NCBI GenBank assembly: GCA_030280995.1 | Contig: JASXTE010000002.1 | Location: 22,340,683 to 22,404,682 of the forward strand | Direction of reading: 5' to 3' | DNA: 64,000 nt | DNA from: Hemileia vastatrix | Taxonomy: Eukaryota > Basidiomycota > Pucciniomycetes > Pucciniales > Zaghouaniaceae | In this document: piece by piece, positions 52,751 to 64,000 of the stretch | Position numbering within the stretch: the stretch's first letter is position 1 | Layout: every line of letters starts with the position of its first letter | Notes under the pieces: model-generated | The model's input: only the letters and a program-made list of their open reading frames with translations | Databases searched by the model: none | What the model was told of the DNA's origin: nothing | Translations under genes and position numbers: made by a program

Positions 52751-53690
52751 TATTATTATTTAAATTGAAATTCAACCAATCCTTTTTTGATCCATCTCTG
52801 TTTCCAGATTGTTAGCACCTTATTTTCTTTTGTGCTGTTGTCTGTGTCATGTGTTAAGTTGGGCCTTTGTCCCTGTTCACCCTTGTGTTGAAACATTTTC
52901 TTCCAGTGTGAGAAACAAGCCAAACTTTTGTCTCTGAGTTTCATTGTTCTGGGCTGTCATCCCTGTCTAACCTTTCATTGGCATTGGGTATTTTTCCCCT
53001 CTAGTTTTTTCATCTTATATGGGCTGTTGTCCCCATTCTTAATTATTAATTTCTTATACTAATTTAATTCATTTTTATTCTATTGGCTCTTTGTCACCTA
53101 CCTTTTTTACTAATAATAAGTAATAAAATAACCCTAAATTCTAACATATTAAAAGTCTGAATTGGCTTACTCATCATAAATCAACAAAACTATCAGCCAG
53201 GCTATACTAAGAGTCAAGTAAAATATTATTTTATGATAAAATAAGAGACAAATTGAATTTAAATATATACAATCTAAATATTATATTAAAATAAAATTTA
53301 ATAACAATATTTTTTAAAAAATTAATTGTTATATAAATTTTATTAATATTTATACTGTATATAAACTTAACTAAAATATAAAATTATATTCTATTAAAAG
53401 GTTGGCATATTTATTTGATGTAATTAAATGATTATAAATTAATAATTAATTAATTAAAAATTATTATAAGTAATAACATCAACATATAATGTAATTAGTT
53501 AATTATTTAATTATATACATTAAATCATAAAATGAAAATAATTTAAAATCAAAAGTTATTGAGCACCTTTTTTACTCAAAATGGGGTCAATAAATAAATG
53601 AATTAAAACAAGTAAACATTAACTTAATTATTTTAATAACATAGTGACTTTATTAAAATACTTACTTGTTTAAGTTTCAATAATTATTAT
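52751..53690. other. AT-rich spacer with possible LTR relic
   Basis: At 53192, ATCAGCCAGGCTATACTAAG resembles the coding-strand start of the gypsy B LTR (TGTCAGCCAGGCTATTCC), and the AT-rich DNA after it may be a worn LTR fragment to about 53570. This is weak evidence. Confidence 0.3.
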
Positions 53691-55172
53691 TGTCAGCCTG
53701 GATATCTCCAGGACTGAGTAAAAAGTACTTAAACATTATTTTGAACACATGGACTACACATGGGAGCAATAAATTAGAGTACAAAAATAGTATCCATAAG
53801 TAAATTTATGATAATATAAGAAATATGCCATTATAAAACCTTATGTACATGCATATATCCACCTTTTATAAGTCTTATGTACTTAATATTAAGTTGGAAT
53901 ATGTTAGGGTAATTTTAAGAACCTTAAATATAAGGCTGAATAATTTTTAAGTAGACTTAAAGCCGTTGTTTTCATTGTTTTATGTAAAAAATAAGAAATG
54001 CGCTTTAAATCACTTAAAAGTTGATTATATGCACTATAAATTTAATAATATTAAAAATGCGCTTTGACAGATCAATTTGTCTTAATTAGAACTATTGATT
54101 TGGCTACTCAAATGCATAAAAATATCACTTTTCAAATTTGGTGGTTTTTATGCCAGAAATGGCTTCTGTGTACTGGCCACATACTGCCTGCATTTTTCCC
54201 GTGTGAATAGCTTCATTTTTAGCAAAGTTAGCTTTTTCAAACTATAATTACCCCACATTCTACTCCCACTGTGGGGAAACACGCTAAAATAGGCAACAGG
54301 CACTTATTTAGTGTCCTAGCTTAATTACAAATGCATTGACCCTCTTTATATGCACTAATTTCATTAATAACCTGAATCTTGGCGCTTTAACTCACTGCCA
54401 TGCTTAAATTTGTCTAAATTAGTAAAGGATTTACCCGTACAAGCACCTGCAAAGGAATGCATGTAGCTACCCCACATCTCACACCCTTTTTTGGGTTTCT
54501 AAGTGGTTTCTCAGTCAATATTGGGTATTTTTGAATGGGGATTTCACATAGTATAATGTCAGGATTAGCCCCAACATTTCTACTGTTAATCCTCCTTATT
54601 ATTGAGTAATTTTTAGTCTTAATTTTTCCTTTTTAGTCTTTTATTTTAATGTATAACACACATATACTCTCTTTTCTGTTTATTCTTTAATTTTGATGGA
54701 TTATCCATATTACTACAGGATTTTGGCAGGTGATATCATTCTAATTATGTTATTAGTCAATCTGTATTTTTTTGGGTATGTCTATTAGCTGGAATGTGGC
54801 ATCATTAATTGTGTATAGAGCTGGTAAATCAAGGGGTTCACTGGAGAAGTTATTGTGTATAAAAGGAGGGGGTTTTTGGTCTTGTTTTCAACATTCTTTA
54901 TCATTAAAATTAAACATATAACCAATAAAATTACAATACATATCAATAGTACCTATAAAGTCTTTGAATAGTATCTGAATTTATTAAATCTATTTTTCTG
55001 CCAACTATAAGATTGTAAGCCATATATAATTAGTGAGATTAAAATTACTGAGACCCTTATATTTTAACACATATTGGATTTGTACTTCAGTATTCATATA
55101 GGACCATTAAAATCTTCTAGACACTGACCATTCAAGCTAGTTCACATCTTTGTACTTGACCTCAGTCTGAAA
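53691..55172 (+). repeat. Solo LTR related to gypsy C
   Basis: This 1482 bp LTR begins TGTCAGCCTGGATATC and ends CAGTCTGAAA, with a 5 bp duplication ATTAT on both sides (53686-53690, 55173-55177). It aligns along its length with the gypsy C LTR (59076-60578). A TATAAAA box lies at 54858. With no internal sequence attached and an intact duplication, it is a product of LTR-LTR recombination. Several GCGC motifs of the gypsy C LTR are GCAC here. Confidence 0.9.
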
Positions 55173-55226
55173 ATTATACTATTACTAGTAGTTAATTTAA
55201 TTAATCAATATTGTTTTAAACTATAT

Positions 55227-55488
55227 CACTACGCAATATAGGGGGTGGACTTACTAGCAAGTCCTCAACCTGAACTCAGATGGAACTCAGATGGAACTCA
55301 GACTTAACTCATACTGAACCCATACTGAACTCTACCTGAAAACCCACCTAAACCTGTTCTGCTGAATGGTGTTCATACCTGATTGTATGGTTCATTTATC
55401 AATAGCTCAATGTGTGTTCAATATGTGGTGAGTTTGGGTCCAAGGCTGTGGACTCGCTAGCAAGTCTGCCCCCCCATATTGTGTGGTG
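55227..55488. mobile_element. CACTA-type MITE, copy 2 (262 bp)
   Basis: Nearly the same sequence as 6076-6336, with ends CACTACGCAATATAGGGGG and ...CCATATTGTGTGGTG and a 3 bp duplication TAT (55224-55226, 55489-55491). The subterminal GAACTCAGATG-type repeats are retained. Confidence 0.88.
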
Positions 55489-55491
55489 TAT

Positions 55492-57479
55492 TAATTAAGT
55501 ATAAAAAAAATTGTATTTCCCAAATAGTATTTTATTATTTTGTTTCACTAAAATTGGATTTATTACAATATAACAAAAATGTAATGTGTTTTTTAATTAC
55601 TATAGTTAAATTTTCCTGTTGTTTAACAAACTAGTATCCTATTTAGCCTATTATATTATTACAGGGTTTAAAGGGTGGATATATTTGGTTTATTTTATTC
55701 TGTTTTATTAAATATTTACTTAGCAACCCTTTATTCCTTGTTACACTTCATTTCAATTGTTTCCTTTTTTTATTTTGTATATACGCATATTGACATTCTA
55801 GAGAGTTCTAAAGTACTAAGCAGTAGACACAATGCGAGATGGGTTGTTTCTTCTTTTCAATTTCTAAAAAGAAGCGCCTGCCACTCTTATTTTAAAGACA
55901 GCACAATAATGTGTAATACTAGTATCTGAATAGATTTTTTTATGAGTTGAGAGATGAGTTAAAAGATAAGGAAAAACAAATATTACTATCTGGATATTTC
56001 TATTCTTAATCAGCACTAATATCCATAGCTACTCCCTCTTGAAGTGCTCTTTTTGAATATGCCTTATTATAGCAATAAAATAACTTTAATAATAGTTTAT
56101 CCTACTGAATCTTTATATATTCCCTCTATGTTGCGCTTTTTCACTAAACTATATAAAATACACACACAGAAGCATGAACTTGTTATCAGAGTAACCACAA
56201 AATAGACAAAATTTCTATATATCACAATATATTTTGAAATTATATAATATGAAGCTTTAATGTTTTTAATAAAATGACTGATCTCAATAATAATCTTTCT
56301 ACCTCCCTACTAATCACAACTCCTACAAGATAGCCATTCCTTCTTATATTTTACAGGGCTCCAGACACAGTTCCCTAGTGGATCTCCAGTGCTGTTTCTA
56401 GCACCACATTATTAAAACACTAACTAATTCATTAGTAAACTAAATAAACCACTTGTAAAAACTACAGCGCCTAAACATACCCTAAGCCTACTAAAACTAG
56501 TATTTACTTGTTTCACTCATGTTCCACATGCACGCTTATGACTGTACCTTTGCATTGTTTCAGCGCTACTTCCTGTGTTGTCACCTTTCAGCGCTGATCC
56601 TAGTCTCTTCCACTCTTGGGTAATTTTGTCATTGAGTCCCCATTCTCCTTGTTTCATTACTAAGTCCTTAGTTCTGAAAATTGACTTAAATAGTTAGCCT
56701 CTGCAACTTACATTACTTATTTCCGTAAGTTACCACACTAGCCATGGTGCAGTATACTATGTACTTGAGGCCTTCCTTGAGCCATAATTCCTTCCTTAAA
56801 GAATAACACACAATTATTGGAAAATCCAAATCCATAATGTTCAGCGCTTTCACTCCTAAGTTGGTAATTCCTTATGCGGCACATCCCACTGCAAAATCTG
56901 AGTGCACAAACCCTAACTCCTCTTCCATGCTTCTCTTTCCCTTTGTTCTTTTAAAACCATAATTACATATTTATAATAGCGCTATCTTCTGCACTAGGAT
57001 TCCCCTTTGTTCTTTCTGGGATACACAAGCTGATTGGTCCAAAAGATAAGATACCTGCAATGCGTGTACCACAACGTCTCAGAGGGCCTCATTTTCCTAT
57101 ATAAAGGCTTTGGTTCCTCACTTTGTAGTCCACATTACTTACATTACTTTTCAAATTACAATTTACTTCTTTGTGGCAATTATAATTGGTTTTCTAAAAA
57201 AAATTTAACTGTGTTTTACATACTAAAATTTAGAAATATAACTATATTCAAAGGTTTCTTTAGGAGTGGTTCAAGTGTTTTATTTTTTTGTATTTGTAGA
57301 GAGAATAAACTTACTTACTTTTTTAAAAAAACATCCTCACATCCAGTAGTTTTTTTTAATTTGGATTTTCCTAATAAGTTCTTGTGTCTTCTTTTTCTTC
57401 CTTCTTGTTATTGTTTTCTTCTTCTTCTTCTTCTTTCTTTGCCATACTTTTCCTTCTTCTTCTAGAAAACCTGCTGACA
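55492..57479 (+). repeat. LTR relic of a gypsy B/C-type element (start unresolved)
   Basis: The end is clear: ...CTGCTGACA at 57479, followed by the 15-mer ATTGGGAGCCTTTCC as in gypsy C. A TATATAAA box at 57098 sits about 380 nt before the end, comparable to the 315-335 nt in the two other LTRs. GCGC motifs recur (56137, 56465, 56562, 56590, 56843, 56979). By analogy the LTR should start near 55900, but I could not find its terminus. The ORF at 57034-57465 within it has no domain. Confidence 0.55.
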
Positions 57480-57660
57480 ATTGGGAGCCTTTCCTAATAA
57501 CAAAAATTTCCAATTTTTTGGACAAACGACATGAAACACGCACCACCCTTGCGCGAAAAACAAACTTTTGCCATGGCTGTGATTTGAACCTGGGTTTTAG
57601 ACAAAAAGTTTATACATACTTAATATATATATATTTCAGTGTGGTTTTTTAATCACTATA
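57480..57660 (+). other. Leader relic with antisense tRNA-like segment
   Basis: After the primer-like 15-mer, the sequence aligns with the gypsy B leader. In antisense (57655 to 57558), ACTATAGTGATTAAAAAACC precedes ACCCAGGTTCAAATCACAGC, the same A-box/B-box-like pair. No gag follows. Confidence 0.5.
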
Positions 57661-58722
57661 GTAATTTATCCTTTAATCTTACAAATTTGACTTTGAGCTT
57701 TTATTTCAATAATATTGTTATTGGCTATTTTGCTGAGTCACAGAGTAGATTCAGTTTCATAATTCAAAGAAATATCAGTCAATCTTGAAGTTTGGGGTCA
57801 ATGAAAGTTAAATGAAGTTGTTAAGAATTGCATGAAAAGTGCATCTCTCTCCATGAAAACCCTTTAAATCTTTATTAAAACATATGCATGGAAGACTTCA
57901 GCTTCAAAACTCTATTCCAAGATGCAATGATAAATTGAAGACTTAGGGTTGGGTGTCTCTCAAACATGTGGTCAAATACTCCCTACTTTATTACCAAGAT
58001 ATGGGCATGTATGTTTCAGGTGCTGAATAATAATGATAAGGGGATGTAGTGTGAAAATGGTGTAGATGTACCTATAGAAGGGAATGTTGAGGTACAAAAA
58101 CATTGTTCAAGTACACATGTCTTGGGAAAGTGTACTTCAAATAAAAATGACTTGCTTGAGGTAAAGAATTTGTGGCATGCTATAATGGCATATATTCTAA
58201 TGCTTGAGACTTCTAATTACTTCCTCTGGCTTTTTATAATGGAAATACCAAAGCTTACCAAAATATATTCCCATCTCCAACTCTCAACTGCAATCTTCTG
58301 TAGAATGGGTTGCAATAGCCTATTTGATAATAATAGAATATTAATCTCAGAGGCTTTCTCAACTGTAATACAGAAGGATATGTGTATATCAAGAGAAATT
58401 TATTATTATCACCTTTCCCCTTTTAGCTATTTAATAAAAAAAACTCAAAAGGGATAAATTATCATACAGAGATAGAAGCTCAACTATAGATTTGGAATTT
58501 AATACCAAAAATTCAAATTGAGCAACAGATATTTTGTAAACTGGATTATTTTTAAGAAACCCCATTTTTGAGCTTCAAATTTGAAAATGTTTATGAAAAT
58601 GGAAGTAAATTACACTTTTAAGAAGTGGTAGTTCAGTAATATTTAAAGACAACATGTTTAAATAACTTAAATTATGAAGAAAAGTAAATAAACAGTAAAT
58701 TAGAGTGATTATAGCATCATTA
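57661..58722. other. Intergenic, nothing recognised
   Basis: A 111-codon ORF (58122-58457) shows no motif. No repeats are evident. Confidence 0.4.
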
Positions 58723-58920
58723 AGGGGTATCAAAGTTAGAAATATTTTATTTCAAAATACCTCTTTTTTCCACCAAATCAACCATGATGATTATTTAAAA
58801 TATGCCATATTGTACCCCAAAAACACCTTCTTACTGAGAAATCATGTCAACTCTGTAGCTTTATTTTTGTGTTGTGAAATACCTTTTAAATAATTTAGAA
58901 TTTCTAACTTTGATACCTCC
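58723..58920. mobile_element. GGTATCAAAG-ended MITE, copy 2
   Basis: The inverted ends are GGGGTATCAAAGTTAGAAAT and (reverse complement) GGAGGTATCAAAGTTAGAAA. The flanks are TA on both sides (58721-58722, 58921-58922), suggesting a Tc1/mariner-derived MITE. It matches 52555-52750 inverted. Confidence 0.68.
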
Positions 58921-59075
58921 TAGTATTTACTTTTATTTTCAATAGCATAAATTGGATGAAATTTGGTAAATATTTATTAGGAATGTCATTCTAAACAAGT
59001 ATTCAAATTACATCTAATTTATTGCATTTTTGAGCTGATATTCTACTTTTTTTTTTACAAAATGGTGATTCATAT

Positions 59076-60578
59076 TGTCAGCCTGTATATCTCCAGGACT
59101 GAGTAAAAAGTGATTATAAGTTATTTTAAACACATGAACTATACATGGGAACAATAAATAAGAGTACACAAATAGTATACATAAGTAAAATTATGATAAT
59201 ACACAAAAAATGCCATTATAACACCTTATATACATGCATATATCCACCTTTTATAGGTCTTATGTACTTAATATTAAGTTGGAATATGCTAGGGTAATCT
59301 TAAGAACCTTAAGTATAAGGCTACATAATTTTTAAGTACACTTAAAGCTGTTATATTCATTGTTTTATGCAAAAAACAAGAAATGCGCTTTATTTCACTT
59401 AAAAGTTGACTATATGCGCTATAAAATTGAGAATATCAAAATTGCGCTTTGACAGATCAATTGGGCTCATTTAGAACTATTGATTTGGCAATTTAAATGC
59501 ATAAAAATAACACTTTTCAAATTTGGTGTTTTTTATGCCAGAAATGGCTTCTGTGTACTGGCCACATACTGCCTGCTTTTTTCCCGTGTGAATAGCTTCA
59601 TTTTTAGCAAAGTTAGCTTTTTCACACTATAATTACCCCACATTCTACGCCCACTGTGGGGAAACACACTAAAATAGGCGACAGGCGCTTATTTAGTGTC
59701 CTAGCTTAATTAATAATGCATTGACCTTGTTTATATGCACTAATTTCATTAATAACCTCACTCTTAGCACTTTATTTCACCACCATGCTTAAATTCGCCT
59801 AATTTTAGTCAAGGATTTACCCGTGCAAGCGCCTGCCAAGAACTGCATGTAGTTACCCCACATCTCACGCTCTTTTTTAAGTTTTTGGGTGGTTTCTCAG
59901 TCAATTTTGGTTATTTTTGAATGGGAATTTCACGTAGTATAATGTCAGGATTAGCCCCATTATTTCTACAGTAAATCCCCCTTATTATTAAGCTATTATT
60001 AACCTTAAAAAGTCTCCTTTAAGTCTTTTATATTATTGTTTTATACGCATATACTCTCTTTTTGTCTTTTTCTTTAATTTTTGATGGATTTCCCTTATTA
60101 TTACAGTATTTTGGCGGTTTTTATTTGTCTACTTATGTCATGGGTCACTAGGGATGTTGAGGGGAAGATCTATTAGTTGTTTTGAGGCGTCATTAACTGT
60201 GTATTGGATGTTATATCAAGGGATTTATTGGGGAACTCAGTGTGTATAAAAGGAGGAGGTTTTTTGGTCTTGTTTCTACATTCTTTATCATTACAATTTA
60301 ACCAATATAACCAAATCAATTACAATACATATCAATTAGTACTTTTATAAGACTTTTGAATAGTATTTGAATTTATATAATCTATTTTTCTACCAACTAC
60401 AAAGATTGTAAGCCATATATAAGAATAGTGAGAATTATATTACTGAGACCTTTATATTTGATTTTATTTTACAAATTAGTGGATTAATACTACAGTATTC
60501 ATATAGGACCATTAAAATCTTCTAGAAAACTGACTATTCAAGCTAGTTCACGTCCTTGTACTTGACCTTAGCCTGACA
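59076..60578 (+). repeat. 5' LTR of gypsy C
   Basis: A 1503 bp LTR, TGTCAGCCTG...TAGCCTGACA, matching the solo LTR at 53691. TATAAAA is at 60245. The upstream part carries repeated GCGC-containing motifs (ATGCGCTTTA, ATGCGCTATAA, TTGCGCTTTGAC, AGGCGCTTAT, AAGCGCCTG). Confidence 0.9.
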
Positions 60579-61162
60579 ATTGGGGACCTTTCCTCAAGAA
60601 TTCTGTTATAATCCAGTAAGTGAAATTTTCAAAGAAGGTACACGTAAATAATATCCCTATAGAAATATTTGGATAATTACAACAGGTTGGGGTCACTTAT
60701 ATAGTGATTTCAGAAAAAGAAGCCCTTTTATATAATAAAATTGTGATATTGAATCATCAATTTTACCACTAATTTAACATATAATTGTTCTTAGTGGGAG
60801 TCTGTCAATAGACCAATTAAATTTGTGATCTTTGCAGATGATAACCAATTAAACTTATTAATTGTTTTCTTTTTACAGGACTCTTAATCCCTTTTTATTG
60901 GTTTGTAAAATTCATTTAATATTTGGAAAGAATCTTACTAACAAATTTTCTTTTTTAAATATAAATACACGGCTACATATTGTAGACCAGTTAAATCATG
61001 TGACCACATAAAAGCATATTTGACTTTTGGCACTTAAAGATTCACTTCATACCAATAAGTAAGCAATAAAATTGTCTTCAGTGGTATTAGTAAATACTGA
61101 TTAAACTCCTTTTTGAAGTTTTTCATATCTAAACTTTCAATTCTCTAAAATTCCACATAAAA
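60579..61162 (+). other. Leader of gypsy C with primer-like 15-mer
   Basis: ATTGGGGACCTTTCC (60579-60593) abuts the LTR. The rest is AT-rich with three loose repeats of GACCAATTAAA (near 60812, 60845 and 60985). No tRNA-like segment is seen here. Confidence 0.55.
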
Positions 61163-64000
61163 ATGTGTGACAACAATGACATTGTAAGTAATAAGGCAAA
61201 ACCTTATAACTTAAGAACTAGAGCTGAAAGATCTGTTACAAGACATCCAAATGGAGGGTCAAGAATCACCAGTAACAATAAACAACACCCCACCAATGTC
61301 CATGGAGGAAAAGGAAAAGCTCTTAAAACAAATGTCAATAAAGAAGTCCAAAAACACCTTACAAGAGCAAATTCACTCCCTCTCAACCCTACTGAATACA
61401 CTAACAATAAGAGTAAACAATATGTTAGACCAGATCAACAATCTGGAGAAAAGGGCAGCACAGGGCTTTATAGAAGTCAACCAGGGTCTAGTGGATATAA
61501 GGTCTCATCAACAACCAGTGGCACCAAATACCACAGCAACACCTCCAGTCCCAGAAGAGGACCAAAAGATAACTGTAAGCAAATGGAAGTGGGATTGGTA
61601 TGCCCAAAACTACAACAGTCCTCCTCAACAGGGATCCAGCAGTCACCCTTACAGGGGAAAGCCAAGGAGAGGAAGGGGAAATGGAATAAGACCGTGGTAA
61701 GTCATCCATCTTCTGAGGATCAATTATATAATCCTAACAATGAATTACTTATAGGTAATGAAATTGATAGAGAGTTATTGGATATAATTGATAAGGATTT
61801 AAAAAATTATTCATTTGAAAATAACATATTAGACTTGTCATTAAATGAGGACAATGTACATAGTTTTATTGATCACCAGGAAAATACTATTAATATAAAA
61901 ATGGAATCAAATGAATTAAAAATTGACCCTGATGATGAATCTTCTGAATTGGAAACAGACAAATTGAATATTTTCTAAAAAAAAAATCCAATGGAATCAA
62001 AAATAATTAGTAAATTATTATTAAGAATTGAAAAATTGGAAGAATTCTCTAGAGAGTCCAACAATAATACGGAAAGTGTATTATTAAACATCACACAATC
62101 ATTGAGTACAACAGCCAATAAGTTAAAAGTTATTGAAAATTCAAATAATGAATTGATCAATGAAAACAAAAGATTAAATTCTGAGATTAAAAATTTAGAA
62201 ATTAAATTAGAACATTCTCAGAATATTATGGCCACCATAGAGGGACGTATAAAATTGTCTTTTTCAAATTTAAATGATACCTTAACTCATGTACCTGTGA
62301 TAAAAGATAGGTTACAAAGAGTAGAAATTGAAGTAGCTAACATTTTGAAAAATACTGAAACAATAAAGGATAATACCTCTTATGTAGGAAGAGTACCAGT
62401 TTTTATGAAACACTCTGATGATAAACCAATGATGGAACATGAACATAGTGTCATGGGATCTGAGAATATAAAATCAGTAAAAGATGAAATAAATGATCAT
62501 CTTTCTAAAGTAAGTGAATTACTCAATATTCTTCAGGTTAGGGAAGCAAAAACTAGCCAAAAGAACTGGCCTAAGTTAGATCAGTACCCTTATTTTGACG
62601 GGGATTCAAAATCTGATTGGCAACAATTCATACAAAGAATTGATAACTTAAAATTTTCATACAAACTACCTGATGAAGAAATTACTTCAAAGTTAATATC
62701 TTTATTTACAGATGTGGCCTTATTATGGTTTTAATCTGTATTGAGTGAGGGAATTAATTACTCCTGGAATGAATGGAAGGCACTAATTGAAAGGCAATTT
62801 GGTGGCCCAAAATTTAGAATCACTCAACAAAGATTGTATGAAAAGGCCAGATATAATCCAAATGCTGGAGATAAACCCATGGTCTTCTTAATGAATTTAA
62901 TAACAATCATGAAAGCTATGGATCCAAAAATGGATTATGAAGAGTGGAAAGAAAAAATAATATACAAGTTGCCTATATCAGTTAGAGACATTATTGTAGC
63001 TAGAACTAAAACTATCAGAGATACCTCTGTATTCATTAATATATGCAATGAGATATTATTAAACCACAAGTATGAAACCAAATATAGTAATTACAGGCAA
63101 AGTGTTGACGTGGTAAAACCTACTACAAGTAAGTTACCAGTGGAAAAGAAAAAACCTTCAGCTCCCCTTGTCCCTAAGAGACAAGAAAATAACAATTGTT
63201 ACAAATGTAATGAACCTTGGGTTAAGGGTCACACGTGTAGGAAGAGAATAAATGTTATTGAAACCTCACAGAATTCTGAACCTAGTAATCATGAAGATGA
63301 GAATGTGGAATCTAGTGAGGATTGAAAAAGTAACATATCTTACAGTGATGATGAAAATGAGATATTTGTATTAGAACAGGATATAATGTTCCTGAATGAT
63401 GCTATACCTCATACAGACACATCTTTAACTTCCATAGAGGAAGCTGAAATAATTAAAGATGTATCTCATGATACTTACAAAATAACACCTATCAGAGCAC
63501 CTATTATCATATGTGGAAAAGAAATGAATGCCATTCTTGACACTGGGGCTGCAGGTAGTGTAGTTTCAATTAATACATTAATGAAACTTGATAGTAAGTA
63601 CCAGGAAAAATTAGAACCTGTTCAGACAAAGAACTGGAGGGGTTTTGGTTCAGTATTAAATCCAATTGGAAAATACAAAACTGCTGTATTCTTTAAATAT
63701 AATAATGGATATGTTAGAGCAGTTTGTGAATTTGTAGTAATGGATAATAATAATTGTAGTGATTGGTTTATTATTGGCAATGATTTATTGACAAAATTTG
63801 GCATTAAACTAGATCCTGCAAACAGTTGTTTCACCATAGGCGTGAATGGTAAAAGAAAATTCAAAATATGTTCTGAAAATTCAGTATATTCCATTTCTCC
63901 TAGAGAGGAACAACTACAAGGTGGAAGAACCACCAATGAAGTGGCTGAATTGGAAAATGAAATCCAAAAGGCCTCTTTCAGTCCTCAACTCTCAAAAATT
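61163..64000 (+). pseudogene. Gag-protease of gypsy C, broken and incomplete
   Basis: One frame is open from 61163 except for TAA at 61976-61978, TAA at 62732-62734 (where gypsy B has Glu) and TGA at 63323-63325 (where B has Cys). Gag has a disordered, basic N-terminus, a coiled coil (NNELINENKRLNSEIKNLEI, about 62140-62200), a capsid-like region starting NWPKLDQYPYFDGDSKSDW (62563), and a knuckle CYKCNEPWVKGHTC (about 63197-63240). The protease motif ILDTGAAGS is near 63535 and IIGNDLL near 63770. The frame continues toward RT at the window end. Gag packages the RNA; the protease matures the polyprotein. Confidence 0.88.
61251..61700 (+). CDS. Overlapping +1-frame ORF inside gag of gypsy C
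   Basis: A 149-residue ORF lies wholly within the gag N-terminus, +1 relative to gag, as in gypsy B. A Met/Lys/Glu-rich start leads to a predicted coiled coil (IHSLSTLLNTLTIRVNNMLD, then QINNLEKRAAQ). Then come a Pro/Thr/Gln stretch, the motif SKWKWDWYAQNY near residue 110, and a basic Arg/Gly tail ending in RPW. The TAA stop is part of a GTAAGT at 61697-61702. The gag frame across these bases is Ser/Asn/Lys-rich and poorly matched to gypsy B, while the +1 frame keeps the layout and the WKWD motif. The start context is C at -3 and G at +4. The function is unknown; a small RNA- or capsid-associated protein is a guess. Confidence 0.6.
   Translation: MEGQESPVTINNTPPMSMEEKEKLLKQMSIKKSKNTLQEQIHSLSTLLNTLTIRVNNMLDQINNLEKRAAQGFIEVNQGLVDIRSHQQPVAPNTTATPPVPEEDQKITVSKWKWDWYAQNYNSPPQQGSSSHPYRGKPRRGRGNGIRPW

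Larger units (their letters stand above)
59076..64000 (+). mobile_element. Ty3/gypsy retrotransposon C, 5' part, runs off the window
   Basis: 5' LTR 59076-60578, leader to 61162, then gag and protease in one frame (61163-64000) with three in-frame stops. The protein parallels gypsy B through NWPKLDQYP, the PxxxGHTC knuckle and the protease. The element continues past the window end, so its target duplication cannot be checked. Confidence 0.9.

Noticed and set aside
57034..57465. 143-codon ORF with hydrophobic stretches near an LTR end
   Set aside because: It lies inside the LTR relic and is Phe/Leu/Ser-rich as expected from a T-rich strand; no start context or domain.
61204..61709. Minus-strand ORFs opposite the gypsy C gag start
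   Set aside because: They are antisense shadows of two overlapping plus-strand frames, and neither has a match in gypsy B.

Overview
The window looks like repeat-dominated DNA from a filamentous basidiomycete with a large genome. A rust fungus (Pucciniales) is my best guess, from the character of the Gag and Pol proteins and from short GT-AG introns of about 55-75 nt, but I could not test this by search. Almost everything is transposable elements inserted into one another. I see no clear single-copy housekeeping gene, no rRNA cluster and no functional tRNA. The only host-like candidate is a multi-exon gene of unknown function at 14922-16400 (minus). Layout. (1) 1-14520: a DDE transposase gene (exons from 162) is split by a 13.26 kb Ty3/gypsy element, called A here (384-13641, 1.09 kb LTRs). 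A has gag-protease, a pol broken by nonsense codons and by a 261 bp CACTA-type MITE, and an unusual 4.2 kb 3' region. That region holds two antisense zinc-cluster genes and several families of small hairpins whose stems covary. (2) 14900-18070: the unknown minus-strand gene, then two 3' fragments of a LINE. (3) 18269-25228: a hAT-like MITE, then a Russian-doll nest. The nest is a Tc1-like MITE containing a MULE-like element with a 9 bp duplication, which in turn contains a 161 bp TA-flanked MITE and an intact, apparently recent Ty1/copia element (copia 1) with LTRs that look identical. (4) 26819-32165: a decayed copia (copia 2) inserted at the start of the second of two diverged tandem units. 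(5) 32437-50968: a third, decayed copia (copia 3) interrupted by a 13.75 kb CACTA-ended element, itself interrupted by a 9.15 kb chromodomain gypsy element (B, coding on the minus strand). (6) 50974-64000: AT-rich DNA with MITEs, a LINE tail, a solo LTR, an LTR-plus-leader remnant, and the 5' part of another gypsy element (C, plus strand) related to B, running off the window end. How the parts relate. Target-site duplications and restored reading frames give the order of insertion at most levels of nesting. Gypsy B and C share a gag-pol layout and an unusual primer-binding-like 15-mer. They also share a second, overlapping +1-frame ORF inside gag that ends at a conserved splice-donor-like GTAAGT. 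The three copia elements share a half-tRNA(iMet)-type primer site and an odd tandem duplication of the LTR 3' end. The strongest candidates for undescribed biology are the overlapping gag ORF in B and C, the hairpin families and antisense genes of gypsy A, and the repeated LTR-end duplication with its GGTWA-type linker in three copia families. All domain calls come from motifs read by eye.
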